64,000 nt of DNA from the NCBI GenBank assembly GCA_965117015.1, contig OZ220747.1, positions 2,480,001-2,544,000 on the forward strand. Reading direction: 5' to 3'. The notes beneath the pieces are model-generated. The model worked only from the letters and a program-made list of their open reading frames with translations. It was not told the DNA's origin and made no database searches. The DNA comes from Aldehydirespirator sp965117015 (GTDB taxonomy: Bacteria; Actinomycetota; Acidimicrobiia; Acidimicrobiales; Aldehydirespiratoraceae). The position numbers and the translations under genes are program-made. Shown here piece after piece: positions 7,780 to 16,377 of the stretch. Every line of letters starts with the position of its first letter. Positions within the stretch are counted from its first letter, which is position 1.

Positions 7780-10079
7780 TGGCCTCCAACGGCGCCGACA
7801 TCGACGAGCGGCAGGGATTCCGGCTCTATGCGATCGGCATCGTGGCGGTGTGCCTGGTAGCCGCCCTGTTCGCGCGGCTCTGGTACCTGCAGGTTCTCGA
7901 GAGCGAGGAGCTCCAGGACGTGGCGGCCAGCAACATTCTGCGAGTCGTGTACTCGGAGGCGCCGAGGGGCCGGATCTTCGACGCCCAGGGCAGGATCCTC
8001 GTCGACAACCGCGTGGTCCAAGTGGTGACCGTCGACCGTTTGGAGTTCCAGGCTGCACTCGAGCAGTCCGAGCAGCAGGAGGTCCTGCTCCAGCTGGCCC
8101 AGATTGTCAGCCGCTCGGGGCGCCTCACGAAGGTGCGCCACATCGAGGAACGACTCAGCAGCCTCGAGTACGGCCCCTTCGACAAGGTTCCCGTGGCGTT
8201 CGACATAGACCCCGACCTGCTCGTGTATCTGGGTGAGCGGCCGGATCTGTTCCCAGGGGTCTCGGTGGAGGAGCGCACCGTGCGCAGCTACCCGTACGGC
8301 GAGCTGGCCGCGCATCTGCTCGGCTACGTCGGTCCGCTCACCCAGTCGGAGTACCGGGCTCAGAGCGCGCAGATCGATCCCACCGACCCCTCGGCCAAGA
8401 CGTACCAGCCCGGCGACGAGATCGGGAAGTCCGGCGTGGAGCGGATCTTCGAGAGCGAGCTGCGGGGAGTGCCCGGCGTGCGCGTCTTCGAGGTGAACCG
8501 GCTCGACGAGATTGTGAAGGTCCACGACGACAAGGGTCGTGCGCCGATACCGGGCAACGACGTGCATCTCACGATCGACCTGGACATTCAGAGTCTCGTC
8601 GAACGCGAGCTGCGCCGGGGCCTCGACGATGCCCGGCGGCAGGAGCCCTTACAGGAGCCCGATGCTCCCAGGCCGCCCGACTTCGTGGCTTCGGCGGGAG
8701 CCGCCGTGGCGCTCGACCCCACCAACGGCTCGATCCTGGCTATGGCGTCGTTCCCCACCTACGATCCCCGCGAGTTCGTGAACGGCATCTCGCAGCGCCA
8801 GTTCAACGAGCTGACCGAGGAGGCGAACTTCTCCCCGATCCTCAACCGGGCCATCCAGGGCCTCTATCCGCCCGGCTCGACGTTCAAGGTGGTCACGGCC
8901 TACGCGGCCCTCACGCAGGGGGTGATAGGAGCCGATGCCTCCTCGCTGATCGAGGCGGACGAGTTCTACCACGACACCGGGACGTATCGCTATCCCTTCT
9001 GCGTGGAGGAATCCGATACCTGCCTGTTCGAGAGCCCCTATTGCTGCGACCGCGGCGTCGATCTGAGAGATGCCATCACCGTGTCGAGCGACACGTACTT
9101 CTACCGGCTGGGAGGCGAGGGTTTCTTCCGGCGGCGGCAACCCCTCGACGAGGGCATTCAGGAGTCGGCCAGGGCGTTCGGGCTGGGTTCCTACACCGGC
9201 GTCCCGCTGCCTCACGAGCGCGCCGGCGTGGTGCCCGACAGGGATTACTACGACTACCAGTTCGAGCAGGGCGTCTTCCTGCGCGGCGGCGACCAGTGGT
9301 TCGCAGGAGACACCATCAACCTGGCGATCGGCCAGGGCAACCTCCTGACCACGCCCCTGCAGGTCGCCAATGCCTACGCCGTCCTGGCCAGCGACGGGAA
9401 GCTCCACCAGCCGAACATCGCTACCAGGATCACCGACCGCAACGGACAGGTCCTCGAGGAGTTCGGCCCCCGGCTGCTGCGTGAACTGGAATGGACTGCC
9501 GAGATCGCGACTCCCCTGCTCGACGGGATGAACGGGGTGACTGCCTACAACCTTCCGAGCAGCTCCGGCGGCGAGGCTCTGTTGCGGGGGACGGCCTACG
9601 AGGCCTTCAATCTCCCCGGCGAAGGAGGCGTCAACTTCCCGCTGGGCGCATGGCCCGTGGCGGGCAAGACGGGCACCGCGGAGAAGCAGGGCCAAGCCGA
9701 CTTCGCCTGGTTCGCGGCGTTCGGCCCGGCTACCTGGCCCGAACGCGGCTACCGCCACGATCCCGAGGTGGTGGTGGCGATGGTGCTGGAGGAGGCCGGC
9801 TTCGGCGGCGACGTGGCCGCACCGGCGGTGGCAAGGGTCCTGCTCCCGATCGCCACCCACACCGTCGAGAGGGCCCGCACGGCCCGGGAAGTGGACGCCT
9901 GCTACGCGGAGGTCAAGCATCTGGCCTCGTTCCTCGAGGGGGTCCGCACCGGCGAGATCAAGGTCGACCACGACGGCGTGCCCATCTCCGAGACGCGGCC
10001 CGAGCTGTCGGAGGACTGCTCCGAGCTGGTAGGGGGCGAGGAGGCAGTGGAACAGCGAGGACTGGACGCGCTGCTATGA
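7779..10079 (+). CDS. mrdA: Penicillin-binding protein 2 (elongasome transpeptidase)
   Basis: Class B PBP that cross-links peptidoglycan during elongation with RodA; 766 residues from ATG 7779. An N-terminal membrane anchor (about residues 15-35) is followed by a dimerisation domain and the transpeptidase domain. Catalytic motifs are STFK (Ser367, Lys370), SSD (ITVSSDTYFYRLGG) and KTGTA near residue 630. An unusual Cys-rich stretch with four cysteines (YPFCVEESDTC, then SPYCCDRG) lies between the SxxK and SxD motifs. The frame is open upstream to 7422, but that part is inside mreD. Confidence 0.94.
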   Translation: MASNGADIDERQGFRLYAIGIVAVCLVAALFARLWYLQVLESEELQDVAASNILRVVYSEAPRGRIFDAQGRILVDNRVVQVVTVDRLEFQAALEQSEQQEVLLQLAQIVSRSGRLTKVRHIEERLSSLEYGPFDKVPVAFDIDPDLLVYLGERPDLFPGVSVEERTVRSYPYGELAAHLLGYVGPLTQSEYRAQSAQIDPTDPSAKTYQPGDEIGKSGVERIFESELRGVPGVRVFEVNRLDEIVKVHDDKGRAPIPGNDVHLTIDLDIQSLVERELRRGLDDARRQEPLQEPDAPRPPDFVASAGAAVALDPTNGSILAMASFPTYDPREFVNGISQRQFNELTEEANFSPILNRAIQGLYPPGSTFKVVTAYAALTQGVIGADASSLIEADEFYHDTGTYRYPFCVEESDTCLFESPYCCDRGVDLRDAITVSSDTYFYRLGGEGFFRRRQPLDEGIQESARAFGLGSYTGVPLPHERAGVVPDRDYYDYQFEQGVFLRGGDQWFAGDTINLAIGQGNLLTTPLQVANAYAVLASDGKLHQPNIATRITDRNGQVLEEFGPRLLRELEWTAEIATPLLDGMNGVTAYNLPSSSGGEALLRGTAYEAFNLPGEGGVNFPLGAWPVAGKTGTAEKQGQADFAWFAAFGPATWPERGYRHDPEVVVAMVLEEAGFGGDVAAPAVARVLLPIATHTVERARTAREVDACYAEVKHLASFLEGVRTGEIKVDHDGVPISETRPELSEDCSELVGGEEAVEQRGLDALL

Positions 10080-11260
10080 CCGCGACCACGACCGCTACTG
10101 AACCGGCCCGCCGGAACGTCGCGCCCGATCCCTGGTGGCTACTGGTCGATCCGTTCCTGATCCTGTCTGCCCTCGCCATCGCGTCGATGGGCTCGGTGCT
10201 GGTGTACTCGGCCACCAGGGGCGTCGTCGGTGACTTCACCGAGCCCAACAGTGATTTCCTCGAGCGTCAGGTGCTCTTCATCGTGATGGGCGTGGTGGTG
10301 GGCGCGACCGCGGCATTCGTGTCGCCCAAGCTCATGAGGAAGCTCTATCCGCTGGCCTTCGCGGCCATGATGGTCGCGCTGTGGCTGGTGCTGCAGGTGG
10401 GGGTGGAGGTGAACGGCACCAAGGGCTGGTTCTCCTTCGGCACCTTCCGGATGCAGCCGTCGGAGCCCGGCAAGCTCGTGGTGATCATCGGGCTGGCGCT
10501 GCTGCTGTCGCCCCGGAAGGGCGAAGTCGGCCTGACGCGGGTGCTGCTGGGGCTGGCTCTGGCCGCCGCGCCCATCGCCCTCCTGTTGCTTCAGCCCGAT
10601 CTCGGGACCACGCTGGTGTATCTCGCGATCGCTCTGATCACGGTGATCGTGAGCGGGATCAAGGCTCGCTGGATCGCCCTGCTGGCGATCGTCGCGCTGG
10701 CCGGGACGGTCGGCGTGTACCGCTCCGATGCGCTGGCCGAGTACCAGGAAGCCCGGCTGCGCGTGTACCTGTTCGAGTCCGATGTCGCCGATGAGGCCGC
10801 CAGCTACGCCTTCAACGTCGAGCAGGCCCAGATCGCCATCGGCAACGGCGGGCTGCGGGGACAGGGGCTGTTCCAGGGGACGCAGACCCGGTCCGATCTG
10901 GTGCCGCAGCAGCAGACCGACTTCATCTTCACCGTCGCCGGCGAGGAACTGGGCCTGCGGGGCGCGTCCCTGCTGCTGGGGCTGTTCGCCCTGCTGCTGT
11001 TCCGCGTCTGGCGAACGGCCCAGCTCGCCCTGACGCAGTTCGAGCGGATGATGTGCACCGGGATCTTCGCCATGCTGCTGTTCCAGACGTTCCAGTCGGT
11101 CGGCATGACCATGGGGATGATGCCGGTGACCGGCATTCCCCTCCCGCTGGTCAGCTACGGCGGTTCCTCGATGCTCACCACGATGGCGTCCCTCGGGCTC
11201 GTCGCCGGCGTGTACCGGCGCCGCCTCGACATCGAAGGGATGCTCAGCTCGCAGCAGTAG
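10076..11260 (+). CDS. rodA: Rod shape-determining protein RodA (SEDS glycosyltransferase)
   Basis: SEDS-family peptidoglycan polymerase paired with PBP2; 394 residues with about ten membrane segments. Conserved features are KGWFSFGTFRMQPSEPGKL, LLQPDLGTTLVY and the C-terminal GIPLPLVSYGGSSML. The ATG at 10076 overlaps the mrdA stop (ATGA), matching the one-to-one partnership of the two proteins. RodA rather than FtsW is inferred from the mre operon context. Confidence 0.94.
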   Translation: MTATTTATEPARRNVAPDPWWLLVDPFLILSALAIASMGSVLVYSATRGVVGDFTEPNSDFLERQVLFIVMGVVVGATAAFVSPKLMRKLYPLAFAAMMVALWLVLQVGVEVNGTKGWFSFGTFRMQPSEPGKLVVIIGLALLLSPRKGEVGLTRVLLGLALAAAPIALLLLQPDLGTTLVYLAIALITVIVSGIKARWIALLAIVALAGTVGVYRSDALAEYQEARLRVYLFESDVADEAASYAFNVEQAQIAIGNGGLRGQGLFQGTQTRSDLVPQQQTDFIFTVAGEELGLRGASLLLGLFALLLFRVWRTAQLALTQFERMMCTGIFAMLLFQTFQSVGMTMGMMPVTGIPLPLVSYGGSSMLTTMASLGLVAGVYRRRLDIEGMLSSQQ

Positions 11261-11269
11261 GCTGGAGCA

Positions 11270-11325
11270 GTGAGCAGTCTGTGGCATCGCTCGCGCGTGA
11301 CACCGTGAGCAGCATGTGGCATCAA
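11270..11325 (+). repeat. Decayed 35-bp start-site duplication before the radical SAM gene
   Basis: The segments starting at GTG 11270 and GTG 11305 are near-identical over about 19 bp (GTGAGCAGTCTGTGGCATC against GTGAGCAGCATGTGGCATC), 35 bp apart. The first GTG opens a 12-codon frame (VSSLWHRSRVTP) whose TGA at 11306-11308 overlaps the GTG at 11305. This could act as a termination-reinitiation relay into the downstream gene. Confidence 0.55.
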
Positions 11326-13257
11326 CTTGAGCCCTTGTTGCCCCAGGTGTCGAAACCGGCCCGATATATCGGTGGCGAGGACGGGATGCAGGTTCCCCGC
11401 CACGGTCCCGGCGTGGTGTCGTGGCTGCTCACCTACCCGGACACCTATGAGATAGGCCTGCCGAACCAGGGGCTGCAGATCCTCTACGAGATCCTCAACG
11501 AGCGCCCCGACGCGGCCGCCGAGCGGGCCTACGCGCCGTGGGGCGACCTCGAGGCGCTGATGAGGGCCGAGGGGATGCCGCTGTTCTCGCTGGACACCCA
11601 CCGTCCGGCCCCGCTGTTCGACGTGATCGCCTTCAACCTCTCGGCCGAGCTCATCTACACCAACGTGTTGAACTGCATCGATCTCGCCGGTGTGGCCGTC
11701 CGGGCTGCCTCCAGGCGCGACTCGGACCCGCTGATCGGCGCCGGGGGGCACTGCACCTACAATCCCGAGCCGCTGGCGGACTTCCTCGACTTCGCCGTGC
11801 TCGGCGACGGCGAGGAGGCGGTGGGCGACATAACGGCGGTGCTGGCTGACTGGAAGGCATCCGGCCGGCCCGGAGGCCGCAGCGGGGTGCTGCGAGCGCT
11901 GGCCCGCGTGCCGGGCGTGTACGTGCCGTCGATGTACGAGGTCGCCTACGAAGGTGCCCGGCTCGTGGCCGTCGAGCCGCGGCACCCCGATGTGCCCGCC
12001 GTCGTCGAGAAGCGCACCGTGGCCGATCTGGCCGACTGGCCCTACCCCAAGCAGCAGCTCGTGCCGCTCACCGAGGTGGTGCACGACCGGCTCAACGTGG
12101 AGGTCTTCCGGGGTTGCACCCGCGGCTGCCGCTTCTGCCAGGCCGGGATGATCACCCGTCCCGTGCGGGAGCGTCCGGCCGAGCAGGTTCGCACCATGGT
12201 CGGCGAGGGCCTGCGGCGCACCGGCTACGACGAGGTCGCTCTCACCTCGCTGAGCACCGCCGACTTCAGCGGCATCGAGCGGGTCGTGGCCGACACCGTC
12301 AACGACGCAGGCTGCAGCCAGGTCTCGGTGTCGCTGCCCAGCCTGCGGGTCGATGCCTTCACCGTTGGCATCGCGGCTCAGATCCAGCGGGCGCGCCGCA
12401 CCGGGCTGACCTTCGCACCCGAAGCCGGCACCTGGCGCATGCGCCAGGTGATCAACAAGCTCATCACCAACGATGATCTCTACTCGGCAGTCGAGTCGGC
12501 CTACTCGCAGGGGTGGCGCCGGATGAAGCTCTACTTCCTGACCGGCCTGCCCACAGAGACCGACCCCGACACGCTCGCCATCGCCGAGCTGGCCCGCAAC
12601 TGTGTGGCGTTGGGCAGGACCCACACCCGCTCGCCGTCGGTCACCGTCTCGGTGGGCGGGTTCGTGCCCAAGCCCTTCACGCCGTTCCAGTGGTTCGGCC
12701 AGAACACCGTGGTGGAGCTGCGTCGCAAGGTCGGCCTGCTACGCGACGACCTGCGCCGGGCCAAGGGCGTTCAGCTCAAGTGGCACGATCCCGCGGCCAG
12801 CCTGGCTGAGGGCTTGGCCAGCAGGGGAGACCGTCGCGTCGGAGCGGTGATCGAGCACGTCTGGCGTCACGGCGGCACGTTCCAGGAGTGGTCCGAACAC
12901 TTCGATCTCGGCCGTTGGCAGTCAGCTGCGAAGGCGTGCGGAGTCGACATCGACGCCTACGTTCACCGGCACCGCACCTTCGACGAGGTGCTGCCGTGGG
13001 ACCACCTGTCGGCCGGACTCCACAAGGACTTCCTGTGGCAGGACTGGCGGGACGCTCTCGACGAGGTCGGGCTCGAGGACTGCCGCTGGACGCCGTGCTA
13101 CGACTGCGGAGCGTGCACCGGCTACGGCATCGAGCATGTCGTGGCGTCCGCCGTCCCTCCGGCGGGAGGAAGCCAGGGCACCGGCGTCGACTTGTCGCGC
13201 GGCGCCGAGATCCCGGTGCGTCTGCTCGAACGACGACTCGTGGGGGCGGCGAGATGA
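11305..13257 (+). CDS. B12-binding-type radical SAM protein (TIGR03960-like)
   Basis: Radical SAM enzyme of unknown reaction, 650 residues from GTG 11305; the ATG at 11314 (MWHQLEPLLPQVSKPARYIGGE) is equally possible and matches the usual family start. The [4Fe-4S]-binding CxxxCxxC is Cys271, Cys275, Cys278 in FRGCTRGCRFCQAG. An N-terminal cobalamin-binding-like region precedes the TIM barrel, and a Cys-rich tail (PCYDCGACTGYG) closes the protein. Homologues are often fused to the protein encoded next; here the two genes overlap by ATGA. The position just before RNase G is conserved widely, hinting at a role in RNA or ribosome maturation, but the substrate is unknown. Confidence 0.85.
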   Translation: MSSMWHQLEPLLPQVSKPARYIGGEDGMQVPRHGPGVVSWLLTYPDTYEIGLPNQGLQILYEILNERPDAAAERAYAPWGDLEALMRAEGMPLFSLDTHRPAPLFDVIAFNLSAELIYTNVLNCIDLAGVAVRAASRRDSDPLIGAGGHCTYNPEPLADFLDFAVLGDGEEAVGDITAVLADWKASGRPGGRSGVLRALARVPGVYVPSMYEVAYEGARLVAVEPRHPDVPAVVEKRTVADLADWPYPKQQLVPLTEVVHDRLNVEVFRGCTRGCRFCQAGMITRPVRERPAEQVRTMVGEGLRRTGYDEVALTSLSTADFSGIERVVADTVNDAGCSQVSVSLPSLRVDAFTVGIAAQIQRARRTGLTFAPEAGTWRMRQVINKLITNDDLYSAVESAYSQGWRRMKLYFLTGLPTETDPDTLAIAELARNCVALGRTHTRSPSVTVSVGGFVPKPFTPFQWFGQNTVVELRRKVGLLRDDLRRAKGVQLKWHDPAASLAEGLASRGDRRVGAVIEHVWRHGGTFQEWSEHFDLGRWQSAAKACGVDIDAYVHRHRTFDEVLPWDHLSAGLHKDFLWQDWRDALDEVGLEDCRWTPCYDCGACTGYGIEHVVASAVPPAGGSQGTGVDLSRGAEIPVRLLERRLVGAAR

Positions 13258-13979
13258 CGGGGTCGCGCATCAGGCTCCGGTTCTCGAAGCACGGGAAGGT
13301 CCGCTTCACATCGCACCGCGACGTGGCCCGGATCTGGGAGCGGTCGCTGCGTCGCGCCGCGGTTCCCGTCGTCTATTCGGCCGGGTTCAGCCCCCGGCCG
13401 AAGATTGCATTCGGGCTGGCCCTCCCCACTGGATACAGTTCCGACGCCGAGTATCTCGACGCCGAGATCGATCCGGCGTGGGTGGCCGGTATCGACAACG
13501 AGAGACTTGTCGGCGCGCTTACCGCGTCGCTGCCGACGGGCATGACAGCGCTGGCCGCGGCCGAGATCGCCTCCGGCGAGCCGTCGCTCCAGCACGCGGT
13601 AACTAGCTGTACTTGGAGGATCGACGCAGCCGGCGCAGACGCCACCGAGGCGTCCGACGCGGTGTCGCGGGCCATGGATGGCAGCGAGCTGCTCGTTCAA
13701 CGCGAGCGCAAGGGGCGGGTCACCATCGACAACATCCGTCCCGCCGTCCATGCAGTCGAGGTGCAGGGGAACATCACAGACGGCGTGAGGCTCATAGCCG
13801 AGTTGGCCATGCAACCGCGGGCAGTGCGCCCCGCCGAGTTGCTGGCGAGCCTCCGTCCGCCGCTCAGCCTTCTGCGGGCGCGCCGTCTTCACCAATGGAT
13901 CACAACCGACGCAGGAGAGCGCCGCGAACCGCTGGCGGTCTCCGAGCTGTCGGTCGTCGGAGCGGGAGTCGAGCCATGA
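13254..13979 (+). CDS. Radical SAM-associated DUF2344 family protein (TIGR03936-like)
   Basis: A 241-residue partner of the preceding radical SAM protein. It begins with the family signature RIRLRFSKHGKVRFTSHRDVARIWERSLRRA and contains AGFSPRPKIAFGLALPTG. The ATG at 13254 overlaps the upstream stop. In many bacteria this domain is fused to the C-terminus of the TIGR03960-type enzyme, so overlap here implies stoichiometric co-translation. The molecular function is not established. Confidence 0.83.
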   Translation: MTGSRIRLRFSKHGKVRFTSHRDVARIWERSLRRAAVPVVYSAGFSPRPKIAFGLALPTGYSSDAEYLDAEIDPAWVAGIDNERLVGALTASLPTGMTALAAAEIASGEPSLQHAVTSCTWRIDAAGADATEASDAVSRAMDGSELLVQRERKGRVTIDNIRPAVHAVEVQGNITDGVRLIAELAMQPRAVRPAELLASLRPPLSLLRARRLHQWITTDAGERREPLAVSELSVVGAGVEP

Positions 13980-14009
13980 GGGCCCCGTTCACGTACTCGA
14001 AGGAACACA

Positions 14010-15737
14010 ATGACGAACGAACGCCAACCGGCGAGCGCCTCCCGCGCCGCCGGCAAGAAAGAACAGACCTCTAGGAAGGCGGGCGGCAAGGAGAGCAAGG
14101 CCTCGGGCCCCCCTGCGGGCCGCACGCCCCAACCCGCGAAGTCGGGCCAGCCGGCTGGCCGAAAGCCGCAGATCGGTGACACCCGGCCGGCACCGCCGAC
14201 GCCCCAGAACGCGCCCGGCTCCCGGGGCTCCAAGGGGGGTTCGGGCTCCCAGGGCGGGTCGGGCTCCCAGGGGGGTTCGGGCTCCCAGGGCGGGTCGGGC
14301 TCAGGGGGGCGCCGGCGCCGGCGCCGGCGCGGCGGCCGGGGAGGAGGGTCGAAGCCTCAAGCGGCCGCGGTGGTGGAAGCGGTCACCTACGACGAGCCGG
14401 TGGAGCTGGACGAGAAGAGCATGCGGGGGCGGCGAGGCCGTACTCGCAAGGGCCAGGCCGTGGGCCGGTACCTCATGTGCGTTCACGTCACCGATCGGGC
14501 CACCCAGATAGCGGTGCTCGAGGGGCGACGCCTCATCGAGTTCAGGGTGTCCCGCCCAGCCGACGATGTCAGCCAGATCCATGGCAACATCTACCTGGGC
14601 CGGGTTCAGAATGTGCTGCCCGGAATGGAGACCGCCTTCGTCGACATCGGGACGCCCAAGAACGCGGTGCTGTACCGGGGCGACGTCCAGTACGACCCGG
14701 AGGACATCGAGTCGGGCGACGGCGGCCAGGCGAAGCCGCGGATCGAGGACCTGCTGCGGCCCAAGCAGTCGATCCTGTGCCAGGTCACCAAGAACCCCAT
14801 CGGCGAGAAGGGGGCCCGCCTCACTCAGGACGTCTCGCTGGCCGGGCGGTTCGTGGTCCTGGTGCCCAACTCATCCGGCTTCGGCATCTCGAAGCGGCTG
14901 CCCGACTCCGAGCGCAAGCGCCTGCGGTCGATCCTCGAGAGGGTCAAGCCCGAGGGCCACGGCCTCATCATGCGCACCGCGGCCGAGAAGGTCACCGCGG
15001 CCGAGATCGAGCGGGACGTGGCTCGTCTCGTGGGCCAGTGGAACGACATCTCCAAGCTGGCCAAGTCGTCCTCGGCGCCCGCGCTGCTGTACCGGGAGCC
15101 GGAGGCCCCCCTGCGCCTCATCCGCGAGGAGCTCAATTCCGACTACCGGGGTGTGATCATCGACGACCGGCAGCTCTACTCCGAGGTGTCGGGCTACGTC
15201 TCGTCCATCATCCGGCCGCTCGCCGACCGGGTGGAGCACTACAACACGAAGAAGGAGAAGCTGCCGCTCTTCGAGCGCTACTACGTCACTGAGCAGCTCA
15301 AGAAGGCGCTCGAGCCCAAGGTGTGGCTGCCCTCGGGCGGCTCGCTCATCATCGAGCACACCGAGGCTCTCACCGTCGTGGATGTGAACACCGGCAAGAA
15401 CGTGGGCAAGTCCAGCCTGGAGGAGACGGTCCTGGCCAACAACCTCGAGGCCGCCGACGAGCTGGCCCGCCAGCTGCGGCTGCGCGACATCGGCGGGATC
15501 ATCGTCGTGGACTTCGTCGACATGGAGCTGGCCGCCAACCGGGCCCAGGTCACCAAGCGCTTCCGCGACGCTCTGGCCCGGGACAAGACCCGGACTCAGG
15601 TGCTGGACATCAGCGGCCTCGGGTTGATGGAGATGACTCGCAAGCGCAGCGGCGAAGGGCTCCTCGAGTCGCTGTCCGACATCTGCGGGGACTGCTCCGG
15701 CCGCGGCTACCGCCTCCTCGCCGACCTGATGGATTAA
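14010..15737 (+). CDS. rng: Ribonuclease E/G family protein
   Basis: Endoribonuclease for rRNA and mRNA processing; 575 residues. ATG 14010 has GAAGGA 5-6 nt upstream. The first 150 residues are low complexity: Lys/Gly/Pro-rich, then GGSGSQ repeats and an RRRRRRR run, likely a disordered RNA- or protein-binding tail. The S1 domain follows (NIYLGRVQNVLPGMETAFVDIG), then the catalytic DNase-I-like region with DVNTGKN and GGIIVVDFVDME. The zinc-link pair is CGDC. Position before rplU-rpmA is the common actinobacterial order. Confidence 0.92.
   Translation: MTNERQPASASRAAGKKEQTSRKAGGKESKASGPPAGRTPQPAKSGQPAGRKPQIGDTRPAPPTPQNAPGSRGSKGGSGSQGGSGSQGGSGSQGGSGSGGRRRRRRRGGRGGGSKPQAAAVVEAVTYDEPVELDEKSMRGRRGRTRKGQAVGRYLMCVHVTDRATQIAVLEGRRLIEFRVSRPADDVSQIHGNIYLGRVQNVLPGMETAFVDIGTPKNAVLYRGDVQYDPEDIESGDGGQAKPRIEDLLRPKQSILCQVTKNPIGEKGARLTQDVSLAGRFVVLVPNSSGFGISKRLPDSERKRLRSILERVKPEGHGLIMRTAAEKVTAAEIERDVARLVGQWNDISKLAKSSSAPALLYREPEAPLRLIREELNSDYRGVIIDDRQLYSEVSGYVSSIIRPLADRVEHYNTKKEKLPLFERYYVTEQLKKALEPKVWLPSGGSLIIEHTEALTVVDVNTGKNVGKSSLEETVLANNLEAADELARQLRLRDIGGIIVVDFVDMELAANRAQVTKRFRDALARDKTRTQVLDISGLGLMEMTRKRSGEGLLESLSDICGDCSGRGYRLLADLMD
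14236..14307 (+). repeat. 18-bp tandem repeats encoding GGSGSQ in the RNase G N-terminus
   Basis: About four 18-bp units alternating GGTTCGGGCTCCCAGGG and GGGTCGGGCTCCCAGGG encode a Gly/Ser/Gln linker, followed directly by GCCGGC hexamers encoding Arg repeats. The unit length is a multiple of three, so copy-number change would alter tail length without frameshift. Confidence 0.75.
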
Positions 15738-15759
15738 CCCCTCTCGCAGGTACCCTCTG

Positions 15760-16074
15760 ATGGCTATGTATGCAGTCGTTGAGACCGGCGGGAAGCAGTA
15801 CCGCGTCGAGCAGGGTTCCACCATCGAGGTGGAGCGCGTTGCCGAGCCCGGCTCGGAGATTTCGCTTCGCCCACTGCTCCTGGTGGATGGCGACGCAGTC
15901 TTGGCCACGCCGGATGACCTCGCCGGCACGAGCGTGACCGCGATTGTCGTCGACGAGCACCGCGGCCCCAAGATCCGCGGCTTCACCTACAAGTCCAAGA
16001 GCAACCAGCGGCGACGCTGGGGTCACCGCCAGACGCTGGCCACTCTCGAGATCACCGACATCCGGAAGGGCTGA
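15760..16074 (+). CDS. rplU: 50S ribosomal protein L21
   Basis: Large-subunit ribosomal protein, 104 residues, typical length. It starts MAMYAVVETGGKQYRVEQG and carries the conserved KSKSNQRRRWGHRQ near the C-terminus. ATG 15760 has CGCAGG about 9 nt upstream; the second ATG at 15766 would match the family consensus start and is a possible alternative. It forms an rplU-rpmA-obgE unit. Confidence 0.96.
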   Translation: MAMYAVVETGGKQYRVEQGSTIEVERVAEPGSEISLRPLLLVDGDAVLATPDDLAGTSVTAIVVDEHRGPKIRGFTYKSKSNQRRRWGHRQTLATLEITDIRKG

Positions 16075-16080
16075 TTCGAC

Positions 16081-16338
16081 ATGTCCAAGACCAAGGGCGG
16101 GGGGTCAACCCGCAACGGCCGCGACTCGAACGCGCAGCGCCTCGGCGTGAAGGTGTACGACGGGGGCCGGGTCCTGGCCGGGGCGATCATCGTACGCCAG
16201 CGGGGCACGAAGTTCCATCCCGGGACCAACGTGGGGCGAGGCGGTGACGACACCCTGTTCGCCAAGGCCGACGGGATCGTACGCTTCGGCTCACGCCATG
16301 GCCGCAAGCTCATCGAGGTAGTCCCCGCCGACGCCTGA
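16081..16338 (+). CDS. rpmA: 50S ribosomal protein L27
   Basis: Large-subunit protein near the peptidyl-transferase centre, 85 residues. The sequence MSKTKGGGSTRNGRDSNAQRLGVK and GAIIVRQRGTKFHPG is diagnostic. It starts 6 bp after rplU. The N-terminus shows no cleavable leader of the Firmicutes type. Confidence 0.97.
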   Translation: MSKTKGGGSTRNGRDSNAQRLGVKVYDGGRVLAGAIIVRQRGTKFHPGTNVGRGGDDTLFAKADGIVRFGSRHGRKLIEVVPADA

Positions 16339-16377
16339 AGCATCGTCGGCCGTCCCGGCCGGCCCTAACCTGAACGG

